A stretch of DNA of 64,000 nt, from NCBI GenBank assembly GCA_024276495.1, contig JAJRXC010000069.1, positions 1 to 64,000 of the forward strand, read 5' to 3'. How positions within the stretch are numbered: the stretch's first letter is position 1; each line of letters starts with the position of its first letter. A program made the position numbers and the translations under genes. The notes under the pieces are model-generated. The model was not told where the DNA came from and made no database searches. It was given only the letters and a program-made list of their open reading frames with translations. The DNA comes from Actinomycetes bacterium (GTDB taxonomy: Bacteria; Actinomycetota; Acidimicrobiia; Acidimicrobiales; Aldehydirespiratoraceae). This document shows positions 32,757-40,077 of the stretch, one piece after another.

Positions 32757-33655
32757 GCAGCACCGTTCATCTTCTGGTCGGTCCCGATGCGGGCCGCGGT
32801 CGGGCCGACGGGGCCCACACGATCGTCGAGCGGGTCCTCACGAGCGAGGGTGCCTCGATCGTCGACATCACCGGCCCCGATGCGGCCGCGTCCGCCGCCG
32901 CGGCGGCCGAGGCCGTCGGCGCCGGGGCGGAACGGCTGATCGTGGTCGGCGGTGACGGGCTCGTTCACCTCGGCCTCCAGGCCGTCACCGGCACCCCGAC
33001 CGTTCTCGGCGTCGTGCCCGTCGGGACCGGCAACGACTTCGCCCGTGCGATCCCGAGCATCCCGACGGAGCCCGCGGCCGCGGCCCGTGCCGCACTCGGG
33101 GAGGCCGGCGACCACGACGCCATCCGCGTCGAGACCGGCGGCACCACCAGCCGGTGGGTCGCGTCGGTCGCGACGATCGGGTTCTCGGGTGATGTGAACG
33201 GTCGGGCCAACCGGCTCCGGTTCCCTCGCGGCCCGTCGCGTTACACGGTTGCCACGATCCTCGAGCTGCCCGGTCTGACCCGACGCGAGTTGACGATCGA
33301 CGTCGATGGCGACGTCTCGGTCTCCTCGACCGCGCTGCTCGCGGTGGCCAACACCGCCTTCTTCGGCGGCGGGATGAAGATCTGCCCCGACGCCGATCCG
33401 ACGGACGGGCTTCTCGATGTCACCGTGGTCGCCGATGTCGGCCGGCTCGAGCTGCTCCGCTTCTTCCGGCTCGTCTTCGCGGGCCGCCACATGGACCATC
33501 CGAAGGTTCACGGGTATCGGGGCCGCACGGTGCGGATCGCCGGCGCCGCGATCGAGCTGTGGGGCGACGGCGAACGGATCGTGGATCGGCCCGTCGACGA
33601 TTCGATCACCCTCGAAGCGGTGCCGGGCGCGCTCCGGCTCGCGGGCCGACGCTAG
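32753..33655 (+). CDS. Diacylglycerol/lipid kinase family protein
   Basis: The 300-residue protein fits the DagK/YegS fold: the phosphate loop LIVVGGDGLVHLGLQAV (usual GGDGTxxE; Thr is Leu and Glu is Leu or Gln here) and VPVGTGNDFARAI, then strands such as ALLAVANTAFFGGGMKICPDADPTDG. The family phosphorylates diacylglycerol or sphingoid lipids at the membrane with ATP. The altered GGDG motif makes activity a little uncertain. Start GTG 32753 overlaps the SDR stop. The last gene of the operon; its stop overlaps the stop of the convergent FGE gene. Confidence 0.8.
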   Translation: MSSTVHLLVGPDAGRGRADGAHTIVERVLTSEGASIVDITGPDAAASAAAAAEAVGAGAERLIVVGGDGLVHLGLQAVTGTPTVLGVVPVGTGNDFARAIPSIPTEPAAAARAALGEAGDHDAIRVETGGTTSRWVASVATIGFSGDVNGRANRLRFPRGPSRYTVATILELPGLTRRELTIDVDGDVSVSSTALLAVANTAFFGGGMKICPDADPTDGLLDVTVVADVGRLELLRFFRLVFAGRHMDHPKVHGYRGRTVRIAGAAIELWGDGERIVDRPVDDSITLEAVPGALRLAGRR

Positions 33656-34440
33656 GAGCCGGCGACGCGAAACCCGATGTTGCCGGTGGAGGTGTCGAAC
33701 GTGTTCGAGGATCGCGCGCCGACCCGATAACGATTGCAGTACGACTCGTGGCAGAGGTAGGAACCGCCCCGCATCACCCGATGCCCGTCGCGACCCTCGA
33801 AGTGGTCGGCGGTCCACTCCCAGACGTTGCCGGCGACATCGTGGAGCCCCCATGCGTTGGGCGGGAAGGCGTCGACCGGCGAGGTGCCGAGATAGCCGTC
33901 GTCGAGCGTGTTCTCGGTCGGGAAGACGCCCTGCCAGATGTTGCCGCGGTGCTCGCCGTCGGGGGTGAGCTCGTCCCCCCAGGGATAGGTGGCCTGTTCC
34001 AGACCGCCGCGGGCGGCCCGTTCCCATTCGGCCTCGGTCGGCAATCGGCCCCCGGCCCACGCGGCGTAGGCGCCGGCCTCGGTCCAGTTCACGTGGACGA
34101 CCGGGTGATCGCCGATCTCGGTCACGTCGCTTTGCGGGCCGGCCGGATGACGCCAGTCGGCGCCCTCGACGACCCGCCACCACTCGGCGCCGACGACCCC
34201 GCGGGTCGGCGGGAACTCATCGGGGAGAAGGCCGCCGAAGACGAACGACCAGCCTTCTCGTTCGGCGAGGGTGACCGTTCCCGTTGCGTCGATGAACGCG
34301 GCGAACTCGTCGTTGGTCACCGGGGTGGCGGCGATCGAGTAGGCGCCGGTCGTGACCGGTCGGACCGGGCCCTCGCCGTCGGCGGGAAAGCGCCGGTCGT
34401 CGGTTCCCATCAGAAACGTCCCCGCGGGGACGTCGATCAT
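33652..34440 (-). CDS. Formylglycine-generating enzyme (SUMF1/EgtB-type fold)
   Basis: The 262-residue protein starts with VPAGTFLMGTDDRRFPADGE and carries HVNWTEAGAYAAWAGGRLPTEAEWERAARGG and HDVAGNVWEWT, the signature of the FGE-sulfatase fold. The active-site text GGSYLCHESYCNRYRVGARS keeps both copper-binding cysteines (Cys230 and Cys235) as in true FGE, unlike most family members. It should convert a Cys in a CxPxR motif of a sulfatase to formylglycine. No sulfatase is encoded in the window. Start ATG 34440; the palindrome repeat at 34417 lies within its first codons. Confidence 0.85.
   Translation of the reverse strand: MIDVPAGTFLMGTDDRRFPADGEGPVRPVTTGAYSIAATPVTNDEFAAFIDATGTVTLAEREGWSFVFGGLLPDEFPPTRGVVGAEWWRVVEGADWRHPAGPQSDVTEIGDHPVVHVNWTEAGAYAAWAGGRLPTEAEWERAARGGLEQATYPWGDELTPDGEHRGNIWQGVFPTENTLDDGYLGTSPVDAFPPNAWGLHDVAGNVWEWTADHFEGRDGHRVMRGGSYLCHESYCNRYRVGARSSNTFDTSTGNIGFRVAGS
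34417..34432. repeat. Palindrome CGTCCCCGCGGGGACG (copy 3, inside coding sequence)
   Basis: It is identical to the copies at 20009 and 24044, and here encodes the VPAGT codons of the FGE gene, so its recurrence may partly reflect codon use. Confidence 0.6.
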
Positions 34441-34460
34441 CGCCGCCGACCGGTGGTGGT

Positions 34461-34808
34461 TCAGGATGCGTTGGCCATGGCGTCGCGGGCGCGCTGCTCG
34501 GCGACCCGTTTGCGGCCGATGATCGGGGTGGTGGGAGGAAAGCCCGCTTCGGCTCGTTCGGACTCGCTCTCGCCGCCCCAGAATCCGAGCTCGCGATTGG
34601 AACGGGCGTACTCCTGACAGGAGCTCAGGCCGACACAGTTGCTGCAGATCATCCGGGCGGCGGCTTCGCGACGCACCCGGGCCTCGGGACGCTCGGCGAA
34701 CGGGGCGAAGAAGAGGTCGCTGTGGCCGACACAGGCCGCCACGTCCATCCACTCCGTCGGGCCGACCGGCCCTGCCGGTGTCTCCGACGGTTCAATGATC
34801 TCGAGCAC
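34461..34808 (-). CDS. WhiB-family iron-sulfur transcription regulator
   Basis: The 115-residue protein has the four WhiB cysteines (Cys26, Cys55, Cys58, Cys64 in the CxxCx5C layout), the G-W turn ELGFWGGESESERAE and a basic C-terminus (GRKRVAEQRARD) for DNA contact. WhiB proteins bind a 4Fe-4S cluster, sense redox state or NO, and act with the main sigma factor. The start is GTG 34808, preceded by GGGAGG with 5 nt spacing. The 237 bp upstream to the histidine kinase gene hold its promoter region; a GC-rich hairpin with a TTCG loop lies at about 34838-34854. Target genes are unknown. Confidence 0.88.
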   Translation of the reverse strand: MLEIIEPSETPAGPVGPTEWMDVAACVGHSDLFFAPFAERPEARVRREAAARMICSNCVGLSSCQEYARSNRELGFWGGESESERAEAGFPPTTPIIGRKRVAEQRARDAMANAS

Positions 34809-35045
34809 GCTGGCCTCCCGCTTTCACTGGAGCCCTCCCCACACCTTCGGCGTGGAGGCGGTGCCCCGTTCGGCAACACGTGCAACCTAGGAAATCGGCG
34901 GGAGATTGTCCCGTGAACGGTGATAATTCTTCGCGCTAGGTCCCATCGGAAAAAACGATCGGCCACGCTGCGTCGGACTGTGGGACAGAATTGTTTCTGA
35001 CGGTCCATCAGCTCGGGGTGGTGCCAAGTCGGCCGAACCGACCCC

Positions 35046-36608
35046 TCAGGCCGCCTCGGGCAACCGCACGATGAAGCGGGCGCCACCGAGCGGACTGTCC
35101 TCGATGCGCACCGATCCCCCCATCGACGACGCCGTCGCGGCCACGACGGCGAGACCCAACCCGGCACCGCCGGTGTCACGACGGCGCGCCGACTCGAGCC
35201 GGGTGAAACGTTCGAACACCCGCGACCGGTCCTCGACGGGGATCCCGGGCCCGTCGTCGTCGACCCACAGCGTCACCGTCGACGCGTCGCACCGGAGGCC
35301 GACGCTCACCCGCGAGTGGGCGTGGCGGGCCGCGTTGTCGAGCAGGTGGGCGACGATGCGGGTGCCACCCTCACGGGTGCCACGAACCCGACCGGCCGAC
35401 ACCGACCGCGTGTCGATCTCCACGCGGCGCCGGCGGGCCGCCTCCGTCAACACGATGTCATCGAGGTCGATGGCCGAGAGGTTGCCCGGGCTCCGGGCTT
35501 CGTCACCCCGGGCGAGGACCAACAGGTCGGCGACGATCCGCTCGAGCCGGATGCTCTCGCCGAGCACTCCTTCGGCCAACTCCACGACCTCGGTGGCCTC
35601 GGGGGCCCGCAGCGCAACCTCGGCCTCGCTGCGCAGCACCGCGACGGGTGAGCGGAGCTCGTGGGACGCGTCGGAGACGAACTGGCGCAGACGCTGGTCG
35701 TCGGCCTCGAGTCGGTCGAGCATGCGATTCATCGTCGTTCCGAGCTCCTCGATCTCGTCGCCGGTCGACGGCACCGGAACCCGCTCGTGAAGAGTTCCCC
35801 CCGAGATCGCCTCCACCTGACGCGACATCCGCCGGACCGGCGACAACGAGCGCCCGGTGAGTATCCACGTGGCGACCGCCGCGACCGCCAGCAGCAACGG
35901 CATGCCCACCCAGAGAACCGACGTGATCCGGTCCACGGACCGGATCACGTCGGCGACGTCCGCGGCGATCACGAAGTCGATCGACTCGAACTCCTCCACT
36001 CCGAACGCGACCTCCATCGAGGCCGCCTGCTCCGCGAGCGCCTGGTCGAGCACCTGCTCGTAGAGCGTCTCGTCGAACAAGTCCGTCTCGTCGGCCGGTT
36101 CGAACGCCTCGGCCATGTCGATGTCGATGCCGGAGAACACCAGCTCGTCGAGGTTGAGCTGATAGGCCAGCGGAGAACCGAAGAACCGGGGATCCTCCTG
36201 CACGAAAACAGTCGGCGCGCCATCGATGCCGGCAATCGCGACCAAGCCGAACGCCGTCAGCATCGGGAGGCCGTCCTGGCGAGTCCGACCGGCTTCTCCC
36301 AGAAGCCCGTCGAGCACTCCGATTCGATCCAAGTCGGCCGTCAGGTTGTCGAGGTCGCCGGTTAGAAAGCGCAGGTCCTCCTCGAGCAACGGGCCGTCCG
36401 CCACGCCCCCGAACGCTCCCCCGTCAAACCCGCTCTCCGGGAAGATCCCGCCGAGGAAGATCGACTGTTCGGCGGTCTCCTGCAACACGTCATCGATCAG
36501 GCTGCGTTGGATCCGGTTGACGCCGAGGGTCGCCGCGAGGACCATCGCCCCGGCGGCCACGCCGACGACGAGAACCGTGAGCCGAACCCGCACCGAACGC
36601 CAGCTCAC
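35046..36608 (-). CDS. Two-component sensor histidine kinase
   Basis: The 520-residue protein has two membrane helices (about 10-30 and 235-255) around a large acidic extracellular sensor region, a HAMP domain, and a kinase core: H-box VSDASHELRSPVAVLR (His316), N-box AHLLDNAARHA, DDDGPGIPVEDR and GGAGLGLAVV. It autophosphorylates and passes phosphate to the response regulator encoded just upstream (overlap GTGA). The signal is unknown. The acidic secreted protein at 37405 is a likely target or partner. Confidence 0.93.
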   Translation of the reverse strand: MSWRSVRVRLTVLVVGVAAGAMVLAATLGVNRIQRSLIDDVLQETAEQSIFLGGIFPESGFDGGAFGGVADGPLLEEDLRFLTGDLDNLTADLDRIGVLDGLLGEAGRTRQDGLPMLTAFGLVAIAGIDGAPTVFVQEDPRFFGSPLAYQLNLDELVFSGIDIDMAEAFEPADETDLFDETLYEQVLDQALAEQAASMEVAFGVEEFESIDFVIAADVADVIRSVDRITSVLWVGMPLLLAVAAVATWILTGRSLSPVRRMSRQVEAISGGTLHERVPVPSTGDEIEELGTTMNRMLDRLEADDQRLRQFVSDASHELRSPVAVLRSEAEVALRAPEATEVVELAEGVLGESIRLERIVADLLVLARGDEARSPGNLSAIDLDDIVLTEAARRRRVEIDTRSVSAGRVRGTREGGTRIVAHLLDNAARHAHSRVSVGLRCDASTVTLWVDDDGPGIPVEDRSRVFERFTRLESARRRDTGGAGLGLAVVAATASSMGGSVRIEDSPLGGARFIVRLPEAA

Positions 36609-37276
36609 GGCTCGACCACCTGGTAGCCGTATCCCCGAACCGTCGAGATGGAGCCGACCCCGAACGGCTTGTCGACCTTGCGGCGCAGATAGCCGACATA
36701 GACCTCGACGATGTTCGGATCTCCCTCGAAGTCGAGGCCCCAGACCTCGTCGATCAGCTCCTGCTTCGCGACCGCGTCGGGGAAACGCCGCAACAACACC
36801 TCAAGCACGGAGAACTCCCTCGGGGTGAGGTCGATCTGCACGTCGCCGCGGCGACAGCGTCGGGTCGCCGGGTCGAGCGACAATCCACCGGCCACGATCG
36901 TGAGCGCCGGCGTGGCGGTGCCCCTGCGAATCAACGACCGCAGCCGGGCGGTGAGCACCATGTGTGAGAACGGCTTGCGAAGATAGTCGTCGGCTCCGAA
37001 CTCGAAGCCCTCGGCCTCGTCGTACTCACCGCCCTTCGCGGTCAGGAGCAGGATCGGCGTCCAGATGTCCTCGTGGCGCAGCGTACGGCAGACCTCGTAG
37101 CCGTTCATTCCGGGCAACATGATGTCGAGCACGATGGCGCTGTAAGTGCCCTCCCGGGCCCGCCACAGGCCATCGGTTCCGTCGTGAACGACATCGACAT
37201 CGAACCCGTCGGCCTCGAGGCCCCGGGCGATCGACTTCGCCAGCCGCTCTTCGTCATCGACCACGAGAATGCGCAC
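36605..37276 (-). CDS. OmpR-family response regulator
   Basis: From GTG 37276 the protein is 223 residues: a receiver domain with ILVVDDEERLAKS, phospho-acceptor VLDIMLPGMNG (Asp51) and a KPF motif, then a winged-helix domain with LTPREFSVLEVLLRRF and NIVEVYVGYLRRKVD. A longer ATG start at 37297 would add seven residues. It forms an operon with the kinase. It should bind tandem direct repeats, and two ATCTCAG repeats lie 53-70 bp upstream in the divergent promoter. Confidence 0.93.
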   Translation of the reverse strand: MRILVVDDEERLAKSIARGLEADGFDVDVVHDGTDGLWRAREGTYSAIVLDIMLPGMNGYEVCRTLRHEDIWTPILLLTAKGGEYDEAEGFEFGADDYLRKPFSHMVLTARLRSLIRRGTATPALTIVAGGLSLDPATRRCRRGDVQIDLTPREFSVLEVLLRRFPDAVAKQELIDEVWGLDFEGDPNIVEVYVGYLRRKVDKPFGVGSISTVRGYGYQVVEP

Positions 37277-37328
37277 GACACGAGTGTGCCAGTCCATCGC
37301 CGGCTTGGGCTGAGAGTCTTCTCGGGGA

Positions 37329-37346
37329 ATCTCAGGTTGATCTCAG
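37329..37346. promoter_or_regulatory. Candidate response-regulator box: ATCTCAG direct repeats
   Basis: ATCTCAG occurs at 37329-37335 and 37340-37346, an 11-bp period typical of OmpR/PhoB-family dimers. It lies between the divergent response-regulator gene and the secreted-protein gene at 37405, so it could control both. Confidence 0.6.
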
Positions 37347-37404
37347 CATCGGTACGCGACGATGCCAACCGTCCGATCCCCCACCACCCGAATGGAGCAA
37401 TCCG

Positions 37405-38172
37405 ATGGACTCGACCGAAGGACCGATCCCGAACCCGCCCCGCCACTCGAAGCGAAGCGCCCTCGTCGGCGCCCTCGTCGGCATGTCGGCGCTGGCCGCC
37501 ACGATCGTCGGCGTCGGCGCGATCGCCAACGCCGACGACACTGCGGGCGAGCCACAGACCACCGTCCCCGTCGACACCACACCACCGCCGATCGGCGAGG
37601 ACGGCGCACCGACCGACGAGCTCACCGACGACGCGAACCCGTGGCATCCCTTCGAAGAAGACGCCTGGCGTCCGTACGAGGAGTGTGTCGACGACCGGAT
37701 GGGCGACCTCGACGAGACATGGATGGACCTCGGGGCCCCCACCGAAGCCGACTTCGACGCCTACGACGCGGCCTGGCAGACAGCCGACGACGCCTGCCGC
37801 GAGCTGCTCCCCGAGGAGGCGTTGGCGGAGATGGCCATGTGGGAAGCCTTCGACGAGTGCCTGAATGATGCCGGGGTCTTCGACGGCGCCTTCGGCGCCG
37901 GAACCCTCGTCCAGATCGATACCCCCGACGGGTTCCGGATGGTGGAGTTCGGCGATGTCGAAGGATCCGTCACCATCACCGGCACCGCCGACGGAGTGAC
38001 GGTGACCAGCGACGGCGGCGTGACCGTGCTCGACGAGGCCGCCCTCGACGCCCAGTGGGCCGCCTTCGACGAAGCCCAGGCCGCGTGTGAGCAGCTCCTC
38101 CCCGAGGACGCGTTCGGTGAGTTCGACCTCGACGAGTTGGGCGAGCTCGACGAGGACCACGCCGACGGCTGA
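37405..38172 (+). CDS. Secreted acidic Cys-containing protein next to the two-component system
   Basis: The 255-residue protein has an N-terminal membrane/signal segment (about 18-42, ALVGALVGMSALAATIVGVG) and a very acidic body. Two related units are visible: QTADDACRELLPEEALAEM and DEAQAACEQLLPEDAFGEF, each with a Cys before LLPE. Further Cys in PYEECVDDR and FDECLNDAG could form disulfides. No known domain is recognised. Its position behind the ATCTCAG repeats suggests control by the neighbouring system, maybe as a sensor accessory or calcium/metal-binding protein, which is inference. Confidence 0.75.
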   Translation: MDSTEGPIPNPPRHSKRSALVGALVGMSALAATIVGVGAIANADDTAGEPQTTVPVDTTPPPIGEDGAPTDELTDDANPWHPFEEDAWRPYEECVDDRMGDLDETWMDLGAPTEADFDAYDAAWQTADDACRELLPEEALAEMAMWEAFDECLNDAGVFDGAFGAGTLVQIDTPDGFRMVEFGDVEGSVTITGTADGVTVTSDGGVTVLDEAALDAQWAAFDEAQAACEQLLPEDAFGEFDLDELGELDEDHADG

Positions 38173-38194
38173 GTCGATCAGGTCGGAGTTCATC

Positions 38195-38200
38195 TAGGGT
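38195..38200 (+). promoter_or_regulatory. Candidate -10 element (TAGGGT)
   Basis: TAGGGT ends 9 nt before ATG 38210, with no good Shine-Dalgarno sequence; it overlaps the hairpin at 38198. Confidence 0.4.
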
Positions 38201-38220
38201 GGCCCCTTCATGGGGCCACC
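38198..38220 (+). terminator. Perfect 9-bp stem-loop spanning the hydrolase start codon
   Basis: GGTGGCCCC (38198-38206), loop TTCAT, GGGGCCACC (38212-38220). The ATG at 38210-38212 lies in the loop and first stem base. It could end transcription of the upstream gene (no T-run follows) or restrain translation of the hydrolase if the RNA starts upstream. Confidence 0.4.
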
Positions 38221-38860
38221 CGTCGTTTTGATCCACGGTTTCGCGACCTCCACCGAGCGGACATGGCGTGAACCGGGCTGGTTCGATCTACTGAAGGACG
38301 CCCGCCGGCGGGCCGTCGGCATCGACCTCCTCGGTCATGGTGGTGCCGACAAGCCCACCGATCCGGTGGCCTACGACGACCTCGCGTCGCCGGTCGTGGC
38401 CCAGTTTCCCGAGTCGCCGGCCGACGTCATCGGCTACTCGCTGGGGGCCCGCACCGCGCTGCAGATCGCGATGGACCATCCCGAACGGGTGAACCGGCTG
38501 GTGTTGGCCGCCGTCGGTCGAAACCTCGTGGACGCCGACGAAGCCGCCATGGCCGAACACGTCGCCGCCCGCTTCGAGTCGCTCATCACCGCCCCGGGCA
38601 ACGACACCGCGGCGCTGCGGGCCTGCATCAGCCGGGCACGGCCGCCGTTCTCCGCCGAAGACCTCGCGAAGGTGACCGCGCCGTGCCTGCTCGTGATCGG
38701 CAGCGACGACTTCGCGGGGCCGCCCGAACCGCTCGCCGACCTGCTCCCGAACGCCACCGTCACGGTGCTCCCCGGCGTCGACCACTTCGGGCTGCCGAAA
38801 CAGTTCTCGTTCATCGACGCAGCCCTCGAGTTCATCGACGCCGTCCCCACCTGGAACTGA
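38210..38860 (+). CDS. Alpha/beta hydrolase
   Basis: The 216-residue protein has the oxyanion-hole HGFATSTE, the nucleophile elbow VIGYSLGART (Ser in GYSLG), acid in IGSDDFAG and His in LPGVDHFGLP. It should be an esterase or similar cytoplasmic hydrolase with unknown substrate. No lid domain insert is obvious, so it is compact. It is a single gene convergent with the CoA transferase. Confidence 0.88.
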   Translation: MGPPVVLIHGFATSTERTWREPGWFDLLKDARRRAVGIDLLGHGGADKPTDPVAYDDLASPVVAQFPESPADVIGYSLGARTALQIAMDHPERVNRLVLAAVGRNLVDADEAAMAEHVAARFESLITAPGNDTAALRACISRARPPFSAEDLAKVTAPCLLVIGSDDFAGPPEPLADLLPNATVTVLPGVDHFGLPKQFSFIDAALEFIDAVPTWN

Positions 38861-38877
38861 GCGAACCGAACAGACGA

Positions 38878-40077
38878 CTACGACGCCACGACACCCTCGT
38901 CGTGAAGGGCGCCGATCTCGGCGCTGCTCAGCCCGAGACGTTCGGCCAGGATCTCGTCGGTGTGCTGGCCGAGACGGGGCGCCGGAGTCGGTTCGACGGG
39001 AAGGAGACCATCGAACGCGACCGCGGAGCCCGGGGTGAGATAGGTGCCGATGCCCGGCTGCTCGAGCTCACGGAAAAGCTCACTGTCGCTCGAACACCGA
39101 TCGTCCTCGGCCACGAGTTGCCGAAAGGTCTGGTAGCGGCCCCAACACACACCGAGCTCATCGAACCGGGAGGCGATCTCGGCCAGTGGACGGGCCGCGA
39201 TCCAGGGCGCGACGACCGCGGAGATCTCGGCCCGGGCCCGGAACCGGTCGCCTTCGTCGCGAAAGTCGTATCCGCCCGCAGCCGCGATCGCCGCGACCGC
39301 GTCGACCGCGTCGGTGGCCTCCAACAGGCTCGACCACTGCTTCGGGCTGATCCCGACCGCGTAGATCCGTTCGCCGTCGGCCGTGGAGAACTCCGCGCCG
39401 TACGCGCCGTAGAGGTCGTTGCCGAACCGGCCACGTTCGGTCCCGTTGACCTGGGCTTCGCTGATGTGTCCGAGTGCCGCGACCGCCACCAACGCCACAT
39501 CGGAGAGGGCGACGCTCATCGACGACCCCTCACCGGTCCGCAGCCGATGCCGATCGGCGGCGAGGATCCCGAGGGCCGCGGTTTGACCACAGACGAGATC
39601 CCACGCGGGCAGGACGTGGTTGACCGGGTCGTCACGATCGGCCGGACCGGTCGCCAGGGGGTAGCCGAGCGCGCAGTTCACGGTGTAGTCCACGGCCGTC
39701 GAGCCATCGCGGTTGCCGGTGATCGCCAGCATGACGAGATCGGGTCGCGTCTCGGCGAGCGCCTCGTACGCCATCCAACCCCGGGCCGGGAAGTTCGTCA
39801 GGAACGTTCCCGCGGCCCGCACCAGCTCGGCGAGGAGCTCTCGGGCCTTCGGGGACCGCAGGTCGACCATGATCGACTTCTTCCCCTTGTTCAGGCCCGC
39901 CCAGTACAGCGATTCCCCCCGATCGGTGAGGGGCCACCGGCGCGCATCGAGACCGCCGCCGATCTGGTCGAAACGGACCACGTCGGCCCCGAGCTGGGCG
40001 AGGGTCATCCCTCCCGAAGGTGCGGCGACGAACGCCGAGCCTTCGATGACGTGCAGCCCGTCGAGCGGCGGCATCAT
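38878..40077 (-). CDS. CaiB/BaiF family (type III) CoA transferase
   Basis: The 399-residue protein begins MMPPLDGLHVIEGSAFVAAP and continues GADVVRFDQIGGGLDARRWP and LNKGKKSIMVDLRSPKARELL, all typical of the family. The catalytic Asp should be the one in PAWDLVCGQ. It overlaps the end of the aldehyde dehydrogenase gene (TGATG), so the two form an operon, perhaps oxidising an aldehyde to an acid that is then activated with CoA. ATG 40077 chosen for that coupling. Confidence 0.88.
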   Translation of the reverse strand: MMPPLDGLHVIEGSAFVAAPSGGMTLAQLGADVVRFDQIGGGLDARRWPLTDRGESLYWAGLNKGKKSIMVDLRSPKARELLAELVRAAGTFLTNFPARGWMAYEALAETRPDLVMLAITGNRDGSTAVDYTVNCALGYPLATGPADRDDPVNHVLPAWDLVCGQTAALGILAADRHRLRTGEGSSMSVALSDVALVAVAALGHISEAQVNGTERGRFGNDLYGAYGAEFSTADGERIYAVGISPKQWSSLLEATDAVDAVAAIAAAGGYDFRDEGDRFRARAEISAVVAPWIAARPLAEIASRFDELGVCWGRYQTFRQLVAEDDRCSSDSELFRELEQPGIGTYLTPGSAVAFDGLLPVEPTPAPRLGQHTDEILAERLGLSSAEIGALHDEGVVAS

